This document shows, piece after piece, positions 1 to 5,561 of a DNA stretch of 5,704 nt. The position numbers and the translations under genes are program-made. Each line of letters begins with the position of its first letter. The first letter of the stretch is position 1. Source of the stretch: Propionibacteriaceae bacterium (lineage in GTDB: Bacteria > Actinomycetota > Actinomycetes > Propionibacteriales > Propionibacteriaceae); the NCBI GenBank assembly GCA_031260385.1, contig JAIRKB010000004.1, positions 1 through 5,704 of the forward strand, given 5' to 3'. Below the pieces are notes generated by a model that ran no database searches, had not been told where the DNA came from, and saw nothing but the letters and a program-made list of their open reading frames with translations.

Positions 1-90
1 GCCGCCGCTCGTACAGCTGGCAAAGCTCGCATCGAAGGTCGCGACTATGTTATGCAAGAAGGCGACGTCGTCGAATTCCGCCACGGCTAG
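1..90 (+). CDS. ychF: Redox-regulated ATPase YchF, C-terminal end (partial)
   Basis: The window opens inside this gene in frame 1 and shows its last 29 codons up to a TAG stop. The translated end reads ...GKARIEGRDYVMQEGDV then VEFRHG. This matches the C-terminal part of the TGS domain of YchF/Ola1-type proteins, whose ends typically read GKxRxEGKDYxVxDGDVxxFRF. YchF is a universally conserved cytosolic member of the Obg/TRAFAC class that prefers ATP over GTP, binds ribosomes and is linked to stress responses. The GTPase core and coiled-coil domain lie upstream of the window and cannot be checked. The following membrane-protein gene begins 62 nt downstream on the same strand, and no obvious terminator hairpin lies between them, so co-transcription is possible. 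The identification relies on a short but characteristic motif. Confidence 0.85.
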   Translation, partial: AAARTAGKARIEGRDYVMQEGDVVEFRHG

Positions 91-152
91 CCTTACTTTT
101 CGCTCCCATTCGTGGTTGAATGGACCTCGGGGATCTATCGAAAGGGACGACC

Positions 153-815
153 ATGCTAGATAAAATGCTCACTAAGCTTCTCGCCAAGCCCTGGCCGATC
201 ACCATGGCCTTTGGTGTTGCCCTCATCTTCGCTGATCTATGTCGATTGGCTTACTCCTACCCGATGAGTGTCATCGGCACAATGGCCAGTAAATACTCCG
301 GCTGGGACTGGCAAACCACCTTGCGGCTAATCGGCTTCATTTGCATTGTCACCACCCTAATCCTGCTCTTCACCCGGCGCCCTTGGGCCCGGATGGTCTA
401 TATCGGTGGGGTGAGCGCTGTGGCCCTGCTAATGGCGATCCTCGGAATCGATTCGCTTATCTCCTCGATCAAGTTCTCCAAGGAATACGGCGGCTTCTTC
501 TGGGGAGGCAGCCTAACCTTTATCATTCCTTGCACCGCTTACGTATTCTCAGTTCTTCTCGTGGCGCACAAGCAATCCCTCCCCTTCTTCTGCAACCTCG
601 GCGCCCCCAAGCCTCCCCCCGCCCCGTACGGCGGCTACCCCGGCGCCCCCATGCCCGGCTACCCCCCAACCGCTGCGCCCTACCCGGCCCAGAACCCCTA
701 CGTCGCTCCCGCCCCTGGGCAATACCCCCCAGCCGCGCCGCAACAATATCCGCCAGCCGCTCCCCAGCAGTACCCCCCAGCAGCACCCCCTCCAACCGGG
801 TGGTCAATGCCGTAG
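153..815 (+). CDS. Four-helix membrane protein with proline-rich repeat tail, function unknown
   Basis: I chose the ATG at 153 (220 aa) rather than the in-frame ATG at 120 because AAAGGGA at 141-147 sits 5 nt before it, while nothing like a ribosome site precedes 120. Four hydrophobic segments are visible at about residues 14-34, 57-74, 81-99 and 119-138. A positively charged patch (RRPWAR, 75-80) lies between helices 2 and 3. From about residue 152 to the end the protein is a low-complexity tail rich in Pro, Ala, Tyr, Gln and Gly, with PYGGYPGAP-like and QYPPAAPQ units and a final GWSMP. Hydrophobic cores with such tails are common among uncharacterised actinobacterial envelope proteins. The tail may be cytoplasmic or may act as a binding or spacer region. 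No catalytic motif is visible. The gene lies 62 nt after ychF, but no functional link follows from that. Confidence 0.8.
   Translation: MLDKMLTKLLAKPWPITMAFGVALIFADLCRLAYSYPMSVIGTMASKYSGWDWQTTLRLIGFICIVTTLILLFTRRPWARMVYIGGVSAVALLMAILGIDSLISSIKFSKEYGGFFWGGSLTFIIPCTAYVFSVLLVAHKQSLPFFCNLGAPKPPPAPYGGYPGAPMPGYPPTAAPYPAQNPYVAPAPGQYPPAAPQQYPPAAPQQYPPAAPPPTGWSMP
720..791 (+). repeat. Three in-frame 24-bp repeats encoding QYPPAAPQ
   Basis: Within the tail of the membrane protein, the unit QYPPAAP[Q/P] occurs three times in tandem (720-743, 744-767, 768-791). The amino acids are nearly identical, but the codons differ: TAC/TAT/TAC for Tyr, CCC/CCG/CCC for the first Pro, and GCG/GCT/GCA for the second Ala. 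The repeat is therefore conserved as protein rather than as a fresh DNA duplication. Confidence 0.85.
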
Positions 816-999
816 GGGAGGGCCCGATCAAGCTGAGGCATCGCTGCTCCCATATGACAAGGTGACCGTTATCCCAAGCTCATGGAGGACGCGAAATAAC
901 CGCGTGGTGTAGAGGTTGGGGATGGCCAATGGTGACTTCCCATTTGGTTTGCTGTTATGTGGCAGGGCAGAGCTCCCCAGATCCCACCAAAACTCTTCG

Positions 1000-1045
1000 C
1001 CAAAATGCCTCAAATCACTCCGCTAAAATGCCTCAAATCACTCCG
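1000..1045 (+). repeat. Two tandem 23-bp direct repeats upstream of the ATPase gene
   Basis: Copies at 1000-1022 and 1023-1045 share the 21-nt core that begins AAAATGCCTCAAATC and ends ACTCCG. They differ only at the second base of the unit (C versus T). A degenerate partial match (CCAAAACTCTTCG, 987-999) precedes them. The second copy runs straight into the extended -10 element of the ATPase promoter, so the array covers the -35 zone. That placement suits an operator, but the binding protein is unknown. Confidence 0.85.
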
Positions 1046-1048
1046 TTT

Positions 1049-1057
1049 TGATATAAT
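1049..1057 (+). promoter_or_regulatory. Extended -10 promoter for the DUF4143 ATPase gene
   Basis: The sequence TGATATAAT contains a perfect -10 hexamer TATAAT (1052-1057) preceded by the TGn extension. No good TTGACA lies 16-18 nt upstream (TGCCTC at 1029-1034), which fits an extended -10 promoter that needs little -35 contact. The start point would be near 1064, giving a leader of only about 15 nt before the ATG at 1079. Confidence 0.65.
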
Positions 1058-1066
1058 ATCGCCAGG

Positions 1067-1073
1067 AAAGGAG
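1067..1073 (+). promoter_or_regulatory. Ribosome binding site of the DUF4143 ATPase
   Basis: AAAGGAG ends 5 nt before the ATG at 1079. It fixes that start, and the protein beginning MQYLSRVADGLL matches the usual N-terminal layout of the family (short lead-in, then the Walker A loop near residue 26). Confidence 0.8.
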
Positions 1074-1078
1074 AAAGC

Positions 1079-2359
1079 ATGCAGTACCTCAGCAGAGTCG
1101 CCGATGGGCTTCTCTCATTTAAGCTCGAGGCGTTTGGCGCGGTCAACATCACCGGTCCTAAGGGCTGCGGGAAGACCACCACCGCAAAGCAGCAGGCTAA
1201 AAGTATCGTCGAGTTTCAAGACGAAGACCTAAGAGCCGGATATCTTGCGGTTGCGGAGACTCAGCCATCCAGGCTCCTTGAAGGCGACAAGCCACGTTTA
1301 TTCGATGAGTGGCAAGACGCACCGAAGATATGGGGAGCAATAAGAAAGTCGATCGACGACACTGGGGCAAAAGGAATGTACATCCTTACTGGTTCAACAT
1401 CGAGCCTGGCTGAGACCACCCACACCGGAACACTACGTATTTCTAGCATGAAGATGCTTCCAATGAGCCTATTTGAATCCAAGGAGTCGAACGGATCTGT
1501 TTCCGTTTCGCGCTTGTTCGACGAGCCAGACAGTTTTGATGGCTGCCGTTCGACGCTGTCGTTCGATGAGCTCATTTTTGCTATATGTAGAGGTGGGTGG
1601 CCTGGCTCGCTTTCCGGTTCAAGTGATGCCGCAAAACTCGAAGTAGCGAAGGATCTCTTCCGGCAAACTGCATATGTTGACATATCTAGCATTGATCGGA
1701 CAAAAAGAAACCCTCTGCTTGCTGAGGCGATTCTCCGATCATATGCGAGAAACCTCTGCACCTTAGCCGACACTGGGACCTTGCTGGCCGATGTCAGAGC
1801 CAACTACGCCCTTAGCGAGACCGCATTTTACGAGTACTTGGGTGCCCTGGAGAAGCTATTCATAGTCGACGACATAACCGCCTGGTCACCCTCAATTCGC
1901 TCCAAGACCTCCATCCGCTCCTCGCGGAAAAGAAACCTTGTTGACCCCTCAATAGCCGTAGCGGCACTCGGCATCAGCCCGAGCTACTTCAACACCGATT
2001 TCAAAACGCTCGGATTTCTGTTCGAATCATTGTGCATTCGTGACCTTCAGGCATACTTGCTTCGGTCGAATGGCACCCTGTCATACTATCGTGATCGATA
2101 TGGCTTGGAATCCGATATCGTGGCGCACCTAGGCGACGGAAGGTACGCGCTGATTGAAGTGAAACTAGGGGAAAATGGCGTAGACGAGGGAGCTAGACAC
2201 CTTCTTGAGATAGAAGCGCTCGTGACTAAATACAATGAAACTGAAAAGCAGGCGCCACTCAGGGTGCCCGATTTGAAGATTGTGTTGACCGGAACAGAGT
2301 ATGGATATAGACGTCCAGACGGTGTTTTCGTCATACCGATTGGCTGTTTGAGAGATTAA
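1079..2359 (+). CDS. AAA-type ATPase with C-terminal DUF4143 (PD-(D/E)XK-like) domain
   Basis: This 426-aa protein has the normal length and domain order of DUF4143 ATPases. The Walker A loop GPKGCGKT is at residues 26-33, Walker B RLFDEWQ at 73-79 and a sensor-1-like YILTGSTS at 101-108. A CRGGWP motif lies at 170-175, followed by a helical winged-helix-like middle part (about 220-290) and GFLFESL (312-318). The C-terminal segment has ESD (344-346) followed by LIEVKLG (358-364), the D...ExK pattern of the PD-(D/E)XK nuclease fold (D346, E360, K362). All key residues appear intact. The family is widespread, often horizontally spread, and its biological role is not settled; a defence, mobile-element or stress role is only inference. 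The gene has its own promoter and repeats. GC is visibly lower than in neighbours (28 of 60 G/C at 1681-1740 versus 42 of 60 at 3061-3120), suggesting acquisition. Confidence 0.9.
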   Translation: MQYLSRVADGLLSFKLEAFGAVNITGPKGCGKTTTAKQQAKSIVEFQDEDLRAGYLAVAETQPSRLLEGDKPRLFDEWQDAPKIWGAIRKSIDDTGAKGMYILTGSTSSLAETTHTGTLRISSMKMLPMSLFESKESNGSVSVSRLFDEPDSFDGCRSTLSFDELIFAICRGGWPGSLSGSSDAAKLEVAKDLFRQTAYVDISSIDRTKRNPLLAEAILRSYARNLCTLADTGTLLADVRANYALSETAFYEYLGALEKLFIVDDITAWSPSIRSKTSIRSSRKRNLVDPSIAVAALGISPSYFNTDFKTLGFLFESLCIRDLQAYLLRSNGTLSYYRDRYGLESDIVAHLGDGRYALIEVKLGENGVDEGARHLLEIEALVTKYNETEKQAPLRVPDLKIVLTGTEYGYRRPDGVFVIPIGCLRD

Positions 2360-2413
2360 CGATTAACCTTCGACCGAGTCGTCCCCCGCATCCTTGGGTT
2401 ATGAGTTACCACT

Positions 2414-2469
2414 CAGCTGGGCCCATAGATATATGGCCGGCTGCGGCGGAGGCACCCAGCCCCCGCCGC
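2414..2469. terminator. Tandem hairpins between convergent genes, possible bidirectional terminator
   Basis: Two adjoining hairpins lie in the 130-nt gap between the convergent ATPase and synthetase genes. The first (2414-2443) pairs CAGCTGG with CCGGCTG, then continues through bulges to CAT/ATG. The second (2443-2469) pairs GCGGCGGAGG with CCCCCGCCGC around a 7-nt loop. It has one A-C mismatch on the plus strand, which becomes a G-U wobble on the minus strand. Neither is followed by a U-tract in either direction. The T-run seen on the minus strand (2483-2489) comes before the hairpins, directly after the synthetase stop. Termination is inferred from position and stem strength. Confidence 0.45.
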
Positions 2470-2489
2470 GCCGTACGAAACCAAAAAAA

Positions 2490-4211
2490 CTAGTCCGTCG
2501 ACTCCGAAGCCTCAGCTTTAGCGAGCTCCTCATGCTCCAACTCGGTGTAAGCCAGCTTGCCAACCCGAGTCGTTGGCAAAGTGTCGCGGAACTCTAGGGC
2601 CCGGGGGACCGCCCACTTGATCAGATGCTTCTTACAGTGGGCGAGTAGTTCCGCTCGGACCTTCTCGGGATCGGCGGGCTCTTTGTCATTGAGCATCACG
2701 AAGGCCTTGATCGACGAGATTTGGTATTCGTCTGGGAGACCGATAACGCAGGCCCGGTTGACTAGCGGATGGTCCTCGAGGATTTGCTCGATTTGGGCGG
2801 GGTAGACCGAGACGCCGGAGACCTTGATCATGCGCTTGATCCGGCCCATGAAGTAGAGGTAACCGTCTTCGTCCATCCGGCCAATATCGCCGGTGTGGAG
2901 CCAGGTCTGCCCATCGTCATGGACGCGTAGGGTGGAGGCCGTCGCCTCGGGATCCTTCAGATAACCTTTCATCAGGGTCGGGCCGGTGACGCAGAACTCA
3001 CCTTCAGTGTTATAGGGCAGCTCTTCGCCGGTGGTCGGGCTGACGACCTTCATCGACATTCCCGGAATCGGGATTCCCATGGCGTTATCGCGGTAGGCGG
3101 CGCGCGGCGAGACGGCGCAAGCGGTGACCGACTCGGTCAGGCCATAGCCCTCCATTAGCTCGACCTTCGAACCTTGGGCCATGATCGCCTCGTCGAAGCG
3201 CCGCTTGAGGTCAGGGCTCAGCATGTCGCCACCCGAATATGCCCCCTTAAGCCGATCAAAGCGGGCCTTGGGGAACTTGGGATTGTTGATCAGCGCCTGG
3301 AAGAGGGTCGGCACCCCAGCGAAGTACGACGGCTGATACTTGATGACATTGTTGATGTAAATATCCGCCGAGAACTCCGGCACCAAGATAAAGCAAGCGC
3401 CGACCGTCATGGCAGTGTGGATGCACAACCCGAGACCGAAACCGTGGAAGGCGGGTAGGATCGCCAGGATCGAGTCATCGCAGCAGAACCCAGTGATCGC
3501 GGTCATCGAGACGCCGAGAGCGTTGAAGTTCGCCGATGATAGTTCGATGCCCTTCGGCAGGTCAGTCGTGCCACCGGAGAACAGGACCACGCAACCGTCA
3601 TCCGGTTCGATCGGACGGACGTACGCCCCGGTGGGAGCCACCCCAGAGGCCATAAACGGCTTCCAATGCATCACCATCGGATCGTCCGGCACCGCCGGAA
3701 TCTTCCGTCCCTTAGTCACCGCGAACCCAACCTTCTTCACCTTCCCAAGATAACCGGAGATCCGGGTGATCAGGATGTGCTCTAGGCCGGCCTCCACCGC
3801 CAGGTCGCGGAAGACCGGATAGAACATGTCGACGGTGACCACCCAGCGGGTTTCAGTCATCGCGATGTAGTGTTTCAGTTCAGTCGGTGAAGACAAGGGG
3901 TGAGTCATCACGGCCCGGGCCCCCAGCTTATTGAGGGCATAGAAGCAGATCACAACCTCGGGCACATTGGGCAGCGAGAGCAAGACCGAGTCGCCGGTGG
4001 TCACCCCCTGCGCCGCGAAAGCGCTAGCACACTTATCGACCTCCGCTAGTAGTTCCGTGAAGGTCAGGGTCCGCCCCATGAAGATCACAGCCAGATGGTC
4101 GGGCCAATTGGTAGCGGAGTTGGCGAGCGCCTCGTACAGCGTGGCATCTGGCACATCAATATCGGCAGGTATATCGGGGTAATACTTCAGCCACGGTCGT
4201 TCGGTTGTCAT
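2490..4211 (-). CDS. AMP-forming acyl-CoA synthetase (ANL superfamily)
   Basis: This 573-aa protein is a full-length adenylate-forming enzyme, expected to activate a carboxylic acid as acyl-AMP and then load it on CoA (or a carrier thiol). The core motifs appear in order. The phosphate-binding loop FSGGTTDLPKG is at 211-221, and YGLTES at 356-361 (Glu360). LHTGDIG lies at 438-444 (adenosine-ribose Asp442), GRIKRMIKVSGVSVYP in the hinge region at 456-471, and TTRVGK ends at the expected catalytic Lys552. The loop differs from the usual TSGTTGxPKG, with Gly213 and Asp217 replaced around TT. No signal peptide or membrane segment is obvious, so it is probably cytosolic. The substrate cannot be read from sequence; a medium or long fatty or related acid is plausible. 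AGGAG lies 4 nt before the ATG. The upstream gene ends 15 nt away, making an operon with the E2-like protein. Confidence 0.92.
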   Translation of the reverse strand: MTTERPWLKYYPDIPADIDVPDATLYEALANSATNWPDHLAVIFMGRTLTFTELLAEVDKCASAFAAQGVTTGDSVLLSLPNVPEVVICFYALNKLGARAVMTHPLSSPTELKHYIAMTETRWVVTVDMFYPVFRDLAVEAGLEHILITRISGYLGKVKKVGFAVTKGRKIPAVPDDPMVMHWKPFMASGVAPTGAYVRPIEPDDGCVVLFSGGTTDLPKGIELSSANFNALGVSMTAITGFCCDDSILAILPAFHGFGLGLCIHTAMTVGACFILVPEFSADIYINNVIKYQPSYFAGVPTLFQALINNPKFPKARFDRLKGAYSGGDMLSPDLKRRFDEAIMAQGSKVELMEGYGLTESVTACAVSPRAAYRDNAMGIPIPGMSMKVVSPTTGEELPYNTEGEFCVTGPTLMKGYLKDPEATASTLRVHDDGQTWLHTGDIGRMDEDGYLYFMGRIKRMIKVSGVSVYPAQIEQILEDHPLVNRACVIGLPDEYQISSIKAFVMLNDKEPADPEKVRAELLAHCKKHLIKWAVPRALEFRDTLPTTRVGKLAYTELEHEELAKAEASESTD

Positions 4212-4215
4212 TAGG

Positions 4216-4220
4216 CTCCT
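4216..4220 (-). promoter_or_regulatory. Ribosome binding site of the acyl-CoA synthetase
   Basis: On the minus strand AGGAG lies 4 nt before the ATG at 4211-4209. It sits in the 15-nt gap after the TAA of the E2-like gene, so the synthetase is translated from its own site on a shared mRNA. Confidence 0.7.
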
Positions 4221-4226
4221 ATTTTT

Positions 4227-5108
4227 TTACTTATGACTAGGGGAGAGACTAGCGGGTGCCAGATCCTCCAGTTGAGCAGGGTCCATGATGTAGGTTTCCA
4301 TTAGTTCGAGCGCGCGCGCGTCCTGATAGCCGTCGGCGATCCGTTCATCTAGGGCGACCCGCAGCGGGATTTTCGTACGTACGGTGGGTTGACCGTCCTC
4401 CCCGACACAGACCGTTGGTTCAATCTTACCGATCGACATGAACAGCGAACAGGTGCCCCACTCGAAAAGATGGTGGTAGGGCGCGTCGAGACCGACACTG
4501 CCGAGGTTGGCGATGTAAACGCTACAACGCAAAGGGTCCACCCCGCGCAAAAACTTCGGGGTGTCAAAGTAGAAGTCATACCACTCCAGCATGCGAACCG
4601 CCAGGCGCAGCAACCCCCGCGGCAAGCGCATGAAAGTCCCAATGAGATCGTCGTCGGCCTTGGCTTCGTCGGAGCGGGCGATCCGAATCTCGCCGCGCAG
4701 CTTCGCCAGGATCGTCGCCCGATCGTCCTCCGGCTTGATGGTCACCATGACATTGGTTTCTTCGCCGTCCTCGGTCATCTGCTTGCGGGCGATGAAAGAC
4801 AAGACGATATTGCGGCGTTGGTAGAGACGCCGGCCAATGATGTAGCGATTCAAGCTCGGGCGCAGCCGCATCAGCTTGATCAGCGACAGGAGCACGGCCT
4901 CAAAGACGGTGATCGCTTGATCGGTGCCCCGGTTTTGGTCGATGTACGCCAACAGAGCCTCGGCGTCGAGACTAATCGGGTAATAAGCAATTGAGTCATT
5001 GCGTCCCCGCATGATGTACGGGAAGAGTGCATTGAGATCGTACGGGATCTGCACCCGAGTCGCGTCGTAACGATCCCCTCGCGATTTGCGCGGCTTAGTC
5101 GTCGCCAT
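4227..5108 (-). CDS. 2-oxoacid dehydrogenase E2-like (CAT-fold) protein lacking lipoyl domain
   Basis: This 293-aa protein resembles only the catalytic domain of dihydrolipoamide acyltransferases and chloramphenicol acetyltransferase. It has an N-terminal strand region, LRPSLNRYIIGRRLYQRRNIVLSF (82-105), a SVYIANLGSVGL segment (196-207) and a SIGKIEPT strand (225-232). Near the C-terminus comes LDERIADG (253-260), where true E2 enzymes have DHRxxDG. It has no N-terminal lipoyl or E3-binding domain, and no E1 or E3 genes are nearby, so it is not an ordinary dehydrogenase subunit. The catalytic His position is Glu255 (codon GAA), while Asp259 and Gly260 remain. Either catalysis is altered or the protein is a non-catalytic acyl-CoA-binding relative. 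It starts at ATG 5108-5106 with GGAGG 5 nt upstream and is the first gene of an operon with the acyl-CoA synthetase. An acyl-transfer partnership is inferred from that pairing. The fold assignment is fairly secure; the function is unknown. Confidence 0.82.
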   Translation of the reverse strand: MATTKPRKSRGDRYDATRVQIPYDLNALFPYIMRGRNDSIAYYPISLDAEALLAYIDQNRGTDQAITVFEAVLLSLIKLMRLRPSLNRYIIGRRLYQRRNIVLSFIARKQMTEDGEETNVMVTIKPEDDRATILAKLRGEIRIARSDEAKADDDLIGTFMRLPRGLLRLAVRMLEWYDFYFDTPKFLRGVDPLRCSVYIANLGSVGLDAPYHHLFEWGTCSLFMSIGKIEPTVCVGEDGQPTVRTKIPLRVALDERIADGYQDARALELMETYIMDPAQLEDLAPASLSPSHK

Positions 5109-5113
5109 TGTCC

Positions 5114-5118
5114 CCTCC
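5114..5118 (-). promoter_or_regulatory. Strong ribosome binding site of the E2-like gene
   Basis: Minus-strand GGAGG is followed by 5 nt and then the ATG at 5108-5106. It clearly selects this start over any upstream alternative. Confidence 0.85.
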
Positions 5119-5123
5119 AGGTC

Positions 5124-5170
5124 ACTGGTCGCCAGTCCGATATTAGCCGATCCCTAGGGGATTTGGGATC
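5124..5170. repeat. Inverted repeats around the operon promoter, possible operators
   Basis: ACTGG-TCG-CCAGT (5124-5136) is a perfect 5-bp inverted repeat at the predicted start point. GATCCC (5149-5154) and GGGATC (5165-5170) form a perfect 6-bp inverted repeat over the predicted -35 zone, with a further AGGGGAT match inside. The first site overlaps TCGCCAGTC (5129-5137), which recurs at 5196-5204. Their location on both sides of the candidate -10 suits repressor binding, but this is inferred from position only. Confidence 0.35.
5140..5145 (-). promoter_or_regulatory. Candidate -10 box of the E2-like/synthetase operon
   Basis: Minus-strand TAATAT lies 31 nt upstream of the ATG, which would give a start point near 5133 and a 25-nt leader containing the GGAGG. 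No convincing -35 hexamer stands 17 nt upstream (TCCCAA), so the promoter may be weak or activator-dependent. It is flanked by the inverted repeats ACTGG-TCG-CCAGT (5124-5136) and GATCCC...GGGATC (5149-5170). Confidence 0.35.
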
Positions 5171-5250
5171 CGTCCGTTGTTTGGACGAGTTAGGCTCGCC
5201 AGTCGGCGGGCTCAAGGTTGCCGCAATTAATCTAGCCAAAAGCCCGCTCG

Positions 5251-5279
5251 TTGAATCCCCTGCTTGACCCGCCTACTCT
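5251..5279 (+). promoter_or_regulatory. Candidate rightward promoter
   Basis: TTGAAT (5251-5256) and TACTCT (5274-5279) are separated by 17 nt. TACTCT fits the loose TAnnnT -10 seen in many actinobacterial promoters. A second possible -35, TTGACC, lies at 5264-5269. The predicted start is near 5286, upstream of the short reading frames. The match is modest. Confidence 0.35.
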
Positions 5280-5309
5280 GAATTTTACTAGGCATGAAAA
5301 GAGGCCGAA

Positions 5310-5360
5310 GTGAACAACGACGAATACCCAAAAACCTGGGTGATTGGGAAGAAACGATGA
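5310..5360 (+). CDS. Possible 16-aa leader peptide
   Basis: A GTG start at 5310, preceded by AAGAGG with 5 nt spacing, opens a frame encoding MNNDEYPKTWVIGKKR and ending in TGA at 5358-5360. The peptide is hydrophilic and basic at its end. It holds one Trp and no run of a single amino acid that would mark a classical attenuation leader. Its stop overlaps the ATG of the next short frame as ATGA, a translational-coupling arrangement. It is too short to identify and may be chance; the good ribosome site, the candidate promoter upstream and the overlap are the only support. Confidence 0.2.
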   Translation: MNNDEYPKTWVIGKKR

Positions 5361-5494
5361 CTGTCGCCGGTGGGACGGCAGCCTGGATCCGGATGTGGGT
5401 CGCTCTGACTGCTAGGGGGCCCCGCGTGACGGTGACGGTGAATGGCCGCGCCCTGCTGGGCTCCTTAGCTGGGCGGCCAATGTCTGGGGTGTAG
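5357..5494 (+). CDS. Possible 45-aa hypothetical protein coupled to the leader ORF
   Basis: This frame starts at the ATG within the ATGA overlap (5357-5360) and ends with TAG at 5492-5494. An in-frame ATG at 5294 would lengthen it to 66 aa but lacks a ribosome site. The translation MTVAGGTAAWIRMWVALTARG and onward is unremarkable. It has a short hydrophobic stretch (AAWIRMWVALTA, residues 8-19) and a VTVTV strand made by a GTGACG duplication (about 5426-5437). I recognise no family. It may be a small peptide, part of a non-coding transcript, or chance. Confidence 0.2.
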   Translation: MTVAGGTAAWIRMWVALTARGPRVTVTVNGRALLGSLAGRPMSGV

Positions 5495-5539
5495 CAACCA
5501 AGACCATTGCATCTTCCCCATCAGCGTCGATGGGAATCC

Positions 5540-5557
5540 CCGAGAGTTAGCTCTCGG
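5540..5557. other. 7-bp perfect hairpin with TTAG loop
   Basis: CCGAGAG pairs with CTCTCGG around a 4-nt TTAG loop. It stands 4 nt before the much larger hairpin at 5562-5621, so the two may act together at the end of a transcript. No U-tract follows it. Confidence 0.6.
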
Positions 5558-5561
5558 ATAG

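Larger units (their letters stand above)
816..1078. other. Intergenic region between membrane protein and DUF4143 ATPase
   Basis: This 263-nt gap holds no convincing gene. Its left part (816-985) has one imperfect hairpin, CCAATGG...CCATTTGG at 926-947, which could be a weak terminator for the membrane-protein gene. It also has a 61-codon minus-strand reading frame with a TTG start inside the direct repeat (828-1013), whose translation I do not recognise. The right part holds the direct repeat and promoter described separately. Confidence 0.6.

Noticed and set aside
81..115. CCACG...CGTGG as a ychF terminator
   Set aside because: The arms are only 5 bp with a 25-nt gap, one arm is inside the coding sequence, and no U-tract follows.
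120..152. Upstream in-frame ATG at 120 for the membrane protein
   Set aside because: No ribosome site precedes it, whereas AAAGGGA is correctly spaced before the ATG at 153.
523..831. Minus-strand frames opposite the proline-rich tail
   Set aside because: Gly/Arg-rich translation is just the complement of proline codons, with no homology signal or ribosome site.
341..865. Long plus-strand frame overlapping the membrane protein
   Set aside because: It is out of frame with a clear membrane protein; its Arg/Pro/His-rich translation is typical of a shadow of GC-rich proline codons.
828..1013. 61-codon minus-strand reading frame starting at TTG in the direct repeat
   Set aside because: The start is a TTG inside the repeat, its translation is not recognised, and it overlaps the ATPase control region. 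A GGAG from the repeat sits 4 nt upstream, so it is not fully excluded.
1000..1045. CRISPR array
   Set aside because: There are only two units, directly abutting with no spacers; this is a tandem repeat.
1261..1803. 180-codon minus-strand frame opposite the ATPase
   Set aside because: It lies wholly opposite a gene with intact Walker motifs and its translation shows no domain.
4389..4994. 201-codon plus-strand frame opposite the E2-like gene
   Set aside because: It is antisense to a well-supported CDS and its translation is rich in the residues expected from complementary codons.
4227..5108. Genuine pyruvate dehydrogenase E2 subunit
   Set aside because: No lipoyl or E3-binding domain, no catalytic His, and no E1 or E3 genes adjacent.
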